Source: Neurospora tetrasperma FGSC 2508
Taxonomy: Eukaryota > Ascomycota > Sordariomycetes > Sordariales > Sordariaceae
Reading direction: 5' to 3'
Length of the DNA stretch: 64,000 nucleotides
Assembly: GCF_000213175.1 (NCBI RefSeq)
Contig: NW_009799102.1
Span: 4,154,271 to 4,218,270 of the forward strand
Positions 41,329 to 52,486 of this stretch are shown one piece after another. Numbering within the stretch: the stretch's first letter is position 1; each line of letters begins with the position of its first letter. Below the pieces are notes generated by a model that was not told the origin of the DNA, did not search any database, and worked only from the letters and a program-made list of their open reading frames with translations. The translations under genes and the position numbers were made by a program.

Positions 41329-43864
41329 CTATCGCTCGATAATAGCCTCCCAGTCCCTCGCACTTTTCAACATATTACTCGCATACTCCTTCTTAAGCGT
41401 CGTGAGCTTGTCGATGATATGCCCCGTCGCTACCGCCTGCGGCCCCCAAACCCTCAATGCGACATCCGCTGCCCTCTCAAGCCAAACAATTGCCTGATCC
41501 AGATCCCCCCGTTTCTCATGAATCTCCGCGACGTCTTCCATCGTGTGCGCTGCAATGCCGTCTTGGTGAAAAGCAATCTTCGGGTCATTGGCTAGCCCCT
41601 CGGGTGGCGGGCGGCGAATGACAGCCATACAGTGCTGCAAAGCTTGATCACCGTCGTCCACAACCATGTAGAAGTGCGCCAACTCATTCTGAACTGCACG
41701 CGTCTGTTCCGCGTATGGTCCGAATTCTTGCCGGCAGGCTTTGAAGAGCTCCGTGACAATGACCATTGCCGCATCGAACTCGCCGTTGCGACGGAGGAGA
41801 GTGGCCAGGGAGTCAAGGAGTTTGAAGGAGACAAAACGTCGTTGGCCGAGGCGGCTGAACAAGTCCACCATGCACTGCAAAGCGCGGCGCGAGATTTCCT
41901 GGCAGTCTTCGTCGTTGTTGAGCTCGGTGCAGATGCGGGCGATGGGGTGTGTGGGTGAGAAGTTGTTATTGGCTTCGCTGGCGAGGAACTGCAGGAGGAT
42001 GGTCCGAAGTTCAGGACGGGCGCGGACGTTGGCTGGCGAAAGCGTGGCGAAGAGGTTGCGGAGGAAGTCAAAAGGTTGGCTGGTCATGGCGGCTGCGGCG
42101 TCCCGACCAGCTTCGGACAGGGCCGGCCATGCACGGAGATCCGGTCGTTGAGTGGCATCTGACTGCGCTGAACTGGCCGAGAGCTTGATGAGGTAGATTG
42201 CGTTCTTGATAGAAGACCAGTACTGCTGTGATGCATCGGTTGTCCCCTGTCCGAGGAAGTCATCGGGTGATATGCCGTCTGGTACGTTGCGTATCTGCCA
42301 GTCATAGTAGTCACGGAGGCTGAGAGTGATGATGTCCAGTGTCCGCGTCCTGGAGTCCGGGGCGATGAATGGCGGCGGTGACTCGGCAAGGGCGCGGATT
42401 TGTGCCTTGAAGTTGGAAAGATTTTGTGGGTTGGGCAACCTGGTGTGGACTAATTGCTTGTCCTTATCTCGGTTCTGATCCTCAGACCAAGCACAGCTCG
42501 ATGCAGGTGTAGCGCATGATTGACCGCCAGGTGTCGAGGAAGAGAAAGCCGGTGACGAGCACGTTTCGATGGTTTCGGCAGGAGACTCGGATCTCTGCTT
42601 CGGCTGGGGGGCTGTTTCAATGATAAGATCCGCTATGCTCAAGGCCGATCGGGTAATTGGTGGGCTCATGGCTCGCTGATGTACTGGTGCTGGTGACGTC
42701 CCTATGGACTTGGTACTTGGACTGGATATGGTGATGGACAGGGATGAGCAGGGGCTCGTCGACCGTTGTGAACGCCTCCGTCTCTCATGTGATGATAGCA
42801 AGGGTTGTGTGTACGGTGGTGTTTCCCCCATGCCGTCCCGGTTATTTATATCATGTTGTGCCGCCGGTGAGGCATGGCCGTGCCTCCGAGGCGAAGTGGG
42901 TCCATGGAATCGGCCAGGACGTACATGCCTATCCTTTTCATCACTGTTGACATTTTTAAACACATTCCATTCCCGGAACCTCTTGTCATACATGCGTTTG
43001 CTGGTGTCCGACAGGGTGAGGTTAGCAAAGGGAATCTCGATCAGCGTCATGTTGGTTTTGTTTTTTTGGAGGTGGTGTGATGTGACAAGGGAAGGTAGGG
43101 TGAGATGAAAGATAGAGGGTATGGAAGGTATGATGATGACAACGAGAGGTCATGGGAAATATGATGACATGGAAGTGGCCATTATTATAGTTGAAGAGGA
43201 CGTGATCAGATACACATGAATGCCAGCAATGGCATAAGGGAACGGAGACGTGACAGAGATGAGCTGGATTTCGGCGCTGTGGTCAACAGGGCGTGGAGCC
43301 AGCACATGCGGCTAGCTCCCATGAAAGCTGCGACTCGATGGGTGAGTGCAGTGATGGGACAGGACAGGGTGTCTCTGACGGGGTGCAGATGTTGTGTCCA
43401 TGCTGAGACGGGGACAAGAACATGGTAACGAAGACGCCATCGATTGTTTGATTGAGCTGATAAAGACGGACTGAAGGGACGCCAAAATACCTTGCCGAGA
43501 AGTTGTATTGACTCCTCATTATATCGCTTACTTTCTTGAGGGGATACTGTCTGTAGAGGTCGACGATGATATCTCGATGGCGGGCCCAATCCTGCGCGGA
43601 CGGGCCCTGGAGCGTGCGCGTACTGGACTGTTGCTGTCCCAGCCCTGGAGGTCTTTGCAAGTGAGGAGCGCCAGGCACCGGCGCTGTTCCTATTGACATG
43701 GCCAAAGGAGGAAGTCGTTGCGAAAATGTGGATGATAAGGGTCGTGCTGACGCCGATGAAAGAGAGACGGGTTGCGGTTGAAGTGCGTGTTGTTGTGGAG
43801 GTGCCAGTGGATGTGATTGAAGGCCCGGGACGGCGGGAGCATCTGCACGGGTCATGGTCACCAT
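41329..43864 (-). CDS. Clr5-domain protein with a helical repeat C-terminus
   Basis: Exon 1 is 43864-43491 and exon 2 is 43000-41329; the intron is 490 nt (GTATTT ... ACCAG), long for this window. The product is 681 residues. The Clr5 domain spans the splice: WARHRDIIVDLYRQYPLKKV, SDIMRSQYNFSAS, then KRMYDKRFREWNVFKN. That phase-correct join across the intron is strong support for the model. Residues 1-90 are Pro/Gln/Ser-rich. A Ser/Pro-rich linker follows the domain. The C-terminal 250 residues are helical with TPR-like spacing (RNGEFDAAMVIVTELFKACR, ELAHFYMVVDDGDQALQHCM, KRGDLDQAIVWLERAADVAL). The fission yeast Clr5 protein is linked to gene silencing; the fungal domain is found in many proteins of unknown role. 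A nuclear function is plausible but unproven. Confidence 0.86.
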
Positions 43865-46389
43865 CAGGGCCTATCCTTGAAACCCGAGCGCTTTGTAAGA
43901 AGAGAAAAGCGAGCTAGGACAGGAAGCAGCAAATGATGGAACAAACTGAGAGAGAATCCGGTGGCCGAAGGGGGGGTGGTTGGGCACGAAACTGAACGAA
44001 CTGAAAGATGGAATGGAAAATGCGGAGCGCCGGCACGCCCCAAGAGACGGGATGCAAGAACCTCACTTTTTTAGTGCCGCTGCGTTCAGTGCAGAATGGA
44101 AGCCGTGAACCGCGCATGACGCCAGTGGGCGGCCGCCCCTACCTAACCCGTTATTCCCTTGGTCGTCAGGCATTGGTCGCCATCCGCCAAATGGCGGTGG
44201 GGACTGTTGCCCAAACACGGCCGCCCATGTAACCCCCCGCTACCACCTGGACTACACCTAGAAATTCTTCCAAATAGCACCTGGCAAAAGTCTCCCATTG
44301 CCAAAATGCCACCTCCCGAGGACAATGGCATTGAGGCTGCCGGTATCGACCACGCCTCGTCTGTTTATTGCCTCGACCATTCTATCCTAGAGGTAGATAC
44401 TGACTTGTATTCCAGAACACCGCACAATGGCACTGCCTAGCATCGCCATCGCCTGACGATCGCTGAATCAATGAGCCTCCGACCGAACACTTTTCTGTTG
44501 AGCACGACGTTTGGGGGCCGATCACACCGTCGCAATGCAACCTCACCTCGTTGTTCGACCAAGGGACCGACGACGACCAGCTAGCACCGCATCTCAACCA
44601 TATTGCAGCCGGCAAAGGAGCAAATTTCACCTGCCGACACAAGAGGTGATTAGCTTTTTGTACGAAGCCAGAACACCATCACGACACAAAAGAGAAACCG
44701 CGCGCGTGGCACAGCATCTCCCAATCTGAAAAGAACCTTGCATATGCCGAGATCAGCTAGTGTCCTCCCATGCTGCGATGCAGAGAATGCCAACGCCCGA
44801 GAGGGCTGACTCCGGGGGCCACGATATCAACCCCTGGCTGGCGTGGTGCCCTTTAAACGCCACCACGATCACCTGTCGGCTGGAGACAGCTGCTCTTGTT
44901 TCAGCCATCATCATACAGTTTGACAAGTGTACCTCGATCGTTTGCGGTTTGATGGAGGCTTTGATGTGAGTTTACAGCAAGTGATTACATGTGGGACTCA
45001 CTTGTACATGTCCATGCCGACCTTGACGGTCAACTGCTAGGCCAGAGTCTAACTAACTACCTATTGAAACTCCGAGTACGTGTCCAACCCCAACTCGGAT
45101 CATCGTGCACAGCGGACACATATGTCACAATCCGTTCGTCTATTATCATGTTGTTGCGCACAATTGAACATGTCGACTAGAGCTATCTTCAACATGATGT
45201 CTTGTTTGGAGATCTTGACAATATAACCTTGCAGCGACCTGCATTTGTCCCTTGAAGTATACCTAGAGGTATATGCACGGTTCCTGCTCCAGATGTTCGG
45301 TACACCATCTCGCAGAGAAAATATTTTCCTTCGTACGGGCTGTGCGTGGAAAATAAAGGCCAGCAGGGGCAGTCAGGGCAGTATGACCAAAATACCAGAG
45401 CCGGGGATCGTGAAGTGCGTGAAAATCGAGGACAAGATACGATAAAAGCCACCAGGGAACATCCAATTGCAAGGACTGGCTGGAGACAAAGAAACAAAAA
45501 AAAAAANAAAAAAAAAAAAAAAAAGGGGATTCACGATGTGACACGAAGGTGACCGACAGGAGGGAGACATGGATGAGAAGAACTTTGCAGTAGTGTCATT
45601 TCTGTCACACGCGGATGCTGACGGCTTCTCACCCTGTTTCGTGATGACCTCCACATTAACCTTTTACTCCATGTCTTCAAAGTGCCGATACCGCCAGCTC
45701 CAAATCTTCAAGCGAGGCCTCCCAAGAACCAAATCAATAAGTAGAGGTATGCCGCCCAACTCCGTGAAAAATCATCATAACAAATGGAACCCATATGCAA
45801 CCATAGACAGCGCCCTTTTACATCCAGTCTGCACCCTACACCATGGACTCCTTTTGCTCAGAGGTAACCCAACTACCTAGTCGATGAGATCTTGTCCTTC
45901 TCGATGATTCTTGATAAAGTCGAACAGTGCCGTTATTACGCAGAGTGGCCTGTGAGCGATAGGTAAATTAGCCAACCAATTCCCTCATATTATTCGTATG
46001 CAGTGAAAATGCAGTGGGGTAAAGTGATAAAGGGAACAGGAACGGGCAGAAAACGGGACAGGACGGTGGTAAATGCCTCAGAATACCGCCACAATGTCAA
46101 TCAGGTAAGGTATGCAAGAGCCGAGGTGGGTGGTGAAAAGACTCAAGATAGGTAGCGCATGAGCGGGAATGACCTTGAGGGTGGCTTAGACTCTGTGTTC
46201 GGTGATGACTGATGAACCGGCCTTCCGTCCACCAATCCTCACCCACTCACCCAGCCATCCAACTGCCAGTCACTTCCAAGATGATGCTTTCTCTCAAGCT
46301 ACCATTGGGCTTGCAGTGAAGGATGGTGATCAGTCAGCCACCACGCATATTGGCAATATCGAGAAGCACTCGCTCTCGTGGGAACGCGT
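43865..46389. other. Gene-poor 2.5 kb with a poly(A) tract and one ambiguous base
   Basis: No convincing gene is present. Octamer copies lie at 44388, 45264 and 45742. An A tract at 45496-45524 contains an N at 45507, the only ambiguous base in the window, so tract length is uncertain. Frames here lack codon bias. Confidence 0.5.
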
Positions 46390-47608
46390 CTAAGTTGTGG
46401 ATGTCCTGATTGCCAGACATCTCACTCTGGCCTTTTGTCGGTAGGTTCCGGGCAGGAAAGGAGACAAAAGAATAGGGAGAAAAGACTCACGCTTGCACGG
46501 CACCCAAGACCAAAGGAGCAATGAGACTCCTTTCACTTTCACTCATGCCCAGGTGCCTACCACCAACACTAGACAACCTGATTCCCATGGCTCCCGCTAA
46601 CCCTATCCCTGCACCAGCAAGGAGCAAGTTAAACACGCAACAGGAGACTGTTACGATCTTCTTACGCCAGTGCTGCTCGCCTTCTGTGAGATTGACCTTG
46701 GCAGATGTGCTCTCGACGGCGAGCAGAGCGGCAAAAATTCCAATGTTGAGAAGTAGACCTATTGTTCCCTGGTCGTGTTTGTTAGCAGGTCATTGACGCA
46801 GTACCGTGTAAAATGCTGGAAAATGTGGAGGAGCTAAGTAAGGGCCATTATCGTGTGCTGCGCTTTAACCGGCGGGTGCAGTGTATTCTGCATTTGGTGC
46901 AATCAACACTGGGAAAGGGAGGAGAGATTGGTGTAGTGCTGCCATGAGACAGTCATGATGGTGAACAAGTGAAACTGACCGTGCTGACGCTTCTGCTCCT
47001 ATACCAACGCGAAAAAAAGAAGTGACTTACCACAATGACCGAAGCGACCGGCAACAGCTCATTGACAATAATCCCAAAATTGCTATGTCCATTTCCACTC
47101 TTTCCATCAACACCACTGCCCAAGCCCTGTACCAGTACAATGGTGCATGACTTGGTATCAGCATTAATGACTGTCTGGTCATCCGACATGTTCATGATTA
47201 TTGACGTTGGTTGCTGTGATACGGAGTCAAAGTTGTCGGCCTCGCTCTCCAGGTTGTGGATGAAGGCCACGACGCCGGCTATTATCAGTCCGAGGTGGCC
47301 AAGGATGCAGAGAATGTGAGTGAGCTTCCACCTTGGGTGATTAGTTCTGTACATGGTGATTGTGTATGGTTTGATGGCATGCGCGTGGTTAGGTGTTACC
47401 GGTAGAGAACGAGGTCGACGAGGATGGTGACGGTTAGAGTGGATAATAGAATTGGTAAGCGGTGGAAGGCAAAACTGATGACAATCCCAGGCGAAGATCT
47501 AATACGCAGGCCAGCGTTTTCTAAAAAGATGACTAGGACGACAGTGGAAACAAAGCGCAAGTAGACAAGTCGACTCAGCATGGTACTGACTTGAGAAAGG
47601 GATGCCAT
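46390..47608 (-). CDS. Multi-pass membrane protein, four exons
   Basis: Exons are 47608-47400, 47346-47031, 46768-46491 and 46426-46390, encoding about 279 residues. The joins are in phase, and the first (LVDLVLYR to TNHPRWKLTH) is convincing. The 262-nt third intron and the short last exon are less certain. Five or six hydrophobic segments are visible: FVSTVVLVIFLENAG, FHRLPILLSTLTVTILVDLV, THILCILGHLGLIIAGVVAF, FGIIVNELLPVASVIV running into GTIGLLLNIGIFAALLAVE, and VSCCVFNLLLAGAGIGLAGA. A hydrophilic loop of about 75 residues lies between the third and fourth. This layout suits an integral membrane protein with unknown cargo. No family was recognised. The start could instead be the second Met at 47581. 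A TTATATA sequence lies just upstream of the ATG. Confidence 0.68.
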
Positions 47609-49242
47609 GTATATAAGGCACTTGCCATAGCCTGGCTGACACTAGACAGCATACATGGACTCGGCCAGCCCAGGAATAACACCAACCAACATCCGATTGG
47701 TACAAAATGTGACCGAGTTGTTGCCCTTGATGATGCGCCTTGCGGTCCTGCGGCGTGCACCGGACTGTGCTCAGGGGCCCAGGGGTTTAAAGAGACGGCT
47801 ATCCTGGTTTGTTCCTGAAAGCGCCGTGTTTCTTGGGCAGCTTCCCAATCTGGACGTGAGCTCTCACGAAGGAAGAAAAATAGGTGGATCAACGTAGAGT
47901 AACTTAATCGATGGCAATTGACGTTCGCAAGGATGTAAGAGGTACCTAGCTATGTTAGGCTGAAAACTGGTAAAATAAAACAATGGTGGCATGGAGATCG
48001 GGTTGTTAGCGTCTCCAGGAGGAGAAAGGCTTGGGTGGTTGTAGCTCCACACCCGCCTCCTCCTGGTTTATCATGCTCGCTCACTGCCACAATAGCTCTT
48101 TGCAACTGCGTATGACGAGATGTTAAGCGACGGTACAGGTACCGGTCAAGGGAAGCCGGTTCGTAGCTGGTATCTTTGTTCTTCATGTGGTATGTCACGG
48201 ATAGCGGAATCAGCCACGGTCCAGCGTTCGGGTCCCTTGTCCATGAGATGTTTTCTTTGCGATCAAACTTCCTATATTGGGTCTTAGCCCAATTTCATAA
48301 ACCAAACTCACCGCGCATTTCAAGGTTGCGGTTCTAGCAATGGCGATGCTTTGGCGTCTTTGAGCACAGTGAAGCTGATGGTTTGACCGTGATTCCGGAC
48401 CCAGGTCTGTTTGTTGGCCTGCTTCCCAGCGCTCGTCGACCGACTTGTTAATTTCGAAGGATGGGTTTTAGCTCCGGCCCGAGCGGGAACCAGACGCACG
48501 GGATTGAACCTTCTGAGTAGCGTAAGGTGTCTTGTGTGAGCCATAGGGCTGAACCACATTGCACGACTTAACCGCTGGGTCGCCCTCCGATCTCAGATCT
48601 ATGAATGGATGACATTCCGGGCGAGGGAGATGATTGGTGCCCCTGGTTAGCAGTCAATTGGACGTTGTAACCAATCACTTACCAGCAATTTATGACTGAC
48701 AGCGTCCCTGACTGCTATGCCGATTGCTGACGGACAACGTTGACATGACAGGACCTCACCCAATTGCCCTCGATAGAAACCCTGTGAAGGCTTCACCGTT
48801 TCCATGTCAAAAGCAAAATTGAGAGTTCATTTGCGACTGAGTCAGATGGATGCCTTGTGGTTCAACCTGTCCCCATGCTCTCTGGATTGATTGGTGCCTA
48901 GAGGCCCCGGTTTCTGAGGGGTAAACACTGCCCGTAAGGTAGTTGCTTGATCGATGTCATAGGTTGCGCACCTGCGTATAAAATAGGTAGGTACTATGGT
49001 GGGACGGGGAGGTCGGGTCTCGGTGTAGGTCGAGAAGGCATGGGTATCAACCTTCTAGAAAACAGCAAGCAGGTAGGTAGGAGGTAGATAGGTAGGTAGA
49101 AATGATGGCAGAGTCACTCTCTCATCAGTCTGCTGGCCGGGTCGGTTAATGCCGAAAAAGTAAGAATAAAGCCGGGGCCGGGGCTCGAATCCATCGCTAT
49201 GGTCGGCCCTTGCTTGCCGACATGCAGCGGTAGGTAGAGGTA
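47609..49242. other. Intergenic region
   Basis: No gene is recognised. A short tRNA-like patch on the minus strand (48593 to about 48480, with AGCGGTTAAG and GGTTCAATCCC) does not fold as a tRNA. GGTAGGTAGG microsatellite pieces lie at 49072-49100 and an octamer at 49235. Confidence 0.45.
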
Positions 49243-49737
49243 CAGTGGGGCGCCAAAAAAAACGACCAACTCTTTTTTTACCCGCAAAAAGGGCCAAAAC
49301 TCAACTTCTTCAACTCTTGATTTGTTAACAAGGCTTATTGCAAAAGTTACTCTATACTTTAGTTAAAGATATCTTTGATAGGAGATGCTAATGCAACTTG
49401 TCCGAAAGGATGTATCTAAGAAGGGCGCGAAAGCGCAAGTACTAAAGTGACTTTTTGAAAAGCATCTCAAATCTCACCCACTAAAATGCACTATAAGTCC
49501 ACTATAACTAAAAATGCTTTCCATGTTTATATTTGGATAACTATTATTACACCACCAGAAAAGGGAAACTAATTCTGAGTATATATTAAGTAACTATAAT
49601 CATTTACCTCTTTCTTTCTCAATTGCATCTACTTTTAAAGCGTGGTTGACTATGAAAACTAAGGACTGAAAAAGTTGAGTTTTGGTTCTTTTTGCGGGCG
49701 AAAAAACAGTTGGTCGTTTTTTTTGGCGCGGGATTGT
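49243..49737. mobile_element. TA-flanked inverted-repeat element, about 495 bp
   Basis: The left end CAGTGGGGCGCCAAAAAAAA and onward (CGACCAACTCTTTTTTTACC, CGCAAAAAGGGCCAAAACTC) is mirrored at the right end. The reverse complement there begins CAATCCCGCGCCAAAAAAAA and continues through CGACCAACTG and AACCAAAACTCAACTT. Terminal repeats are about 65-70 bp with a handful of mismatches. TA lies on both sides (49241-49242, 49738-49739). CAGT-type ends and the TA site fit a Tc1/mariner (pogo/Fot1-like) relative. The interior is AT-rich with no open frame, so it is a deleted or RIP-damaged copy or a MITE. Confidence 0.82.
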
Positions 49738-52486
49738 AGGTACGTACTAGTCTAAAGGTGGGTAGGTACGAACTATCTGCACCATGCCCCGCTTACCAGG
49801 TATGTGCCACACAATTGGATAGGCGAAACACAGGTACTGTCGGCACTCTTCGGCAAAGTGCGCACCTGATTCTGACATGAGTAAAAATGAATCAAATGAG
49901 GCAAGCTTCAATCAGATATGTCCAAAGAATCGATGTGTTGCTCTGTACACTGCGGCCTGCGTTGAGTGGTTTCGAAATTGGGTCTGTGCCCGCTGTTTGG
50001 GGTTAAAGGCCGTCGCCACCAGTCACGGGGACCCCATGACACTGCAGGAAATACCAACCGGCGGAGGGGCCGACTTGACGTGGGGTCGGCTTAGGTCATG
50101 TTTTCGTTTTCATTCTTTGGTTCTCACGACGATAGCGATAGGTAATGACGGGGTAGAGCGACGGGAGGCTGGAGCGGCTCAAGCATCATCGACAGTGTGG
50201 GCAAACATTTGAAGATCGCAACAAGGGAGTGCGCTTGGTGTTAGGTAGTTAGGTAGTAAGTATGCTAACCGCCGGGTGGCAACGGCGATAGAGGCTCAGT
50301 GACGGCTGTTGATGGCTTCAATTTCAATTCCAAGGGCCTTGGTTACAACTTTGTTTTTTTGCTGCCTGGACAACATGATGTATTTGAGTTCAGCTCAGAC
50401 GCGTAGTACTACATACGATTAGGCAAGAACATTTTGAACCCACATTATCCGCATCCATCCATACAATCAACTCGAATGTTGAAGCCTAAGATCGGAGCGT
50501 AGGTGCACATACGCCCACGCGCACGTGGTAACCGACGGTCTTTCTAGGGTGTGACGAGACGTCGCACCGTACCTTTTTGTTGATCAATCATACTTAGCTG
50601 TACATAGTGTCTTCTACAGGACGTGATCGAGTTCTGCAGAGCCCGGGGGCGGTCACCCCTGTTGACGTGACAGTCCACGCCCCCGGAGCCAGGTCCGAAT
50701 ATCTGGGATTCCTTACCAGCAGTCTGGTCCACCAGCTTCAAGTGGAAGACCAGGCTTTTCCACACCAAGAATTCCGCAATCGCACGGGAGATTTAGGCTT
50801 CCGTTTAACACCCAGGAAGCCTTGGATGCCTTGAATACCTAGCCCGCTCCAAATCTGTCGCGCTACCTGCTTTCGAGTCACGGCCCCCAACTCGTAAACT
50901 TCCACTTATTGATCACGACCTTCGTCGAGTTGGAGGAGGCTCATTGCTCTCATTTCGGACCGGCACAATGTTTCCACCGTGCCCGTTGCCGGGAGCAGTA
51001 CCATCCATGCTGGAGCATCAATGGAGCTGACACCCGTCCGCCTTACCTCACCACACCCAGCTTATACCGCAGCGCTTCAAAGTGTCCGGGGTGTGGTCTG
51101 AATCATCCGGCGTGCCATAAGGGGGCATTCAGATGAATAAGGGCCGGGGGTCGAAAACGGGAGCCGGTACCTACCTACGGGCCCCGGGGTAGGTGCGAAT
51201 CCACTAATTGAGCCCGGGACTAACAGCGGTTAACCGCTAACGCCATGCCGCAGTTGCACTTTGAACACGCATCACGAGATTGTCGTCGGCTTACCGAATC
51301 ACCCAAAACCCGAGGCGAATTATCCCTCTACCAGACACATGGTTCATATCTCCACGGTCAACGCTCATTTTGCGGGAAGCAAGCTCAATTCCCTCCCGGC
51401 CGGACAGTATCGGACAACCATCCCCACCGCGGTGGTGGTGCTGCGCAGTACATACGGCGATGTAGTCTTGTCTGTTAGTGTTAGTGCTGAGGGTTACATG
51501 GCAAGGATAACAGCTCGACTCGCTTCGTCGAAGCCCCCCATACCGGCACCTAAGAGATGACGGGATGACGGGAACGCGCTTACCTGTATGTACCAGGAGG
51601 TTGATGACCCAAGGCCACCCGACCCGTCGTTCCCCGCCATCGCTTTTTTCGTCCAATCCAAGAAGCCAATTCGCGACAAATGACTACTACCTCTAGGTAG
51701 AAGATATACAATCACCAATGCCGTCCGGAGAAGAGTCACTGAGCAGGAAAATGACGGCGACACCGAAGGCACTGTCTCCACTGAAATGCGCGGTTCAGTC
51801 AAACGGTCCCGGAATGCCCCGCCGCACCGCTATGTTACTATTCCCTTCCTGGTCCGTTCTTGTTGCTCCGCCCCCCGACCTCGCGGCGCGGCACGGCACG
51901 GAAACTCAATGCCAACCTGAATTGTAGTAGAGTACTGACTTCTTTGTCGAAACCAGAACAACCCTACACCTTTTCTCGGTCACGATACGTCGTACCACGC
52001 GCTCGGTTGTGGCAGTGAACCGCTTCTTGCTCGCTCCCACCCTTGACAGTTGACCCAACGTGCAAGGAATGAGCCACACTCCTGGTGGACACCCAGTTCT
52101 CGCCAGTCATTTCCCGAACGACTGTTCCCTTGTCCAGAAACTCCCTCGATAGCTCCGAATATCCGCGGTTCTGGTCCCGCATTGAATGTACTGCACAGCT
52201 GGCCGTAGGGCTGAGGACCCCTACAATGGGCCGGACGGGAGCATCACACGACGTCACCGCCGTGCCAAGCCCTAGCACAGTCGAGCCGAGTCGAACCATG
52301 CCAGGCAGAAGAGATGAGAGGATAGCATGGCACGTGCGACCCGTCGCCGGTCCATCACGCTCGGTCATGACTGCTCTGTGAATGCCTTAGTACATATGGA
52401 TGGCCTCGCCCTCCTGCCTCAGGCTCGGTTCCACCTTGCTGTCACCATCTACACAGCATCGTCTGCCAGTCACGGCCCATACTACC
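49738..52486. other. Gene-poor region with probable transposon debris
   Basis: No intact gene was found in 2.7 kb. The stretch 50600-51240 is GC-rich, unlike its surroundings. It has a short frame with CPGCGLNHPACHKG (Cys/His spacing like a zinc knuckle) and ends in sequence with two palindromes: GGGCCCCGGGG near 51178 and AGCGGTTAACCGCT at 51225-51238. This resembles the remnant of a retroelement or another dispersed element, but no second copy is in the window. From 51250 to 52486 only doubtful frames occur. Confidence 0.4.

Noticed and set aside
48480-48593. tRNA-like sequence on the minus strand (AGCGGTTAAG D-arm look, GGTTCAATCCC T-arm look)
   Set aside because: The acceptor stem does not pair (GAGGGCG has no partner after the T-arm), and the D and T stems are poor. 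Not annotated as a tRNA.
51460-51640. Possible two-exon minus-strand peptide (MAGNDGSGGLGSSTSWYIQ joined to TTSPYVLRSTTTAVG)
   Set aside because: Splice signals are plausible and codons biased, but it is only about 54 residues with no homology clue; too weak to list as a gene.
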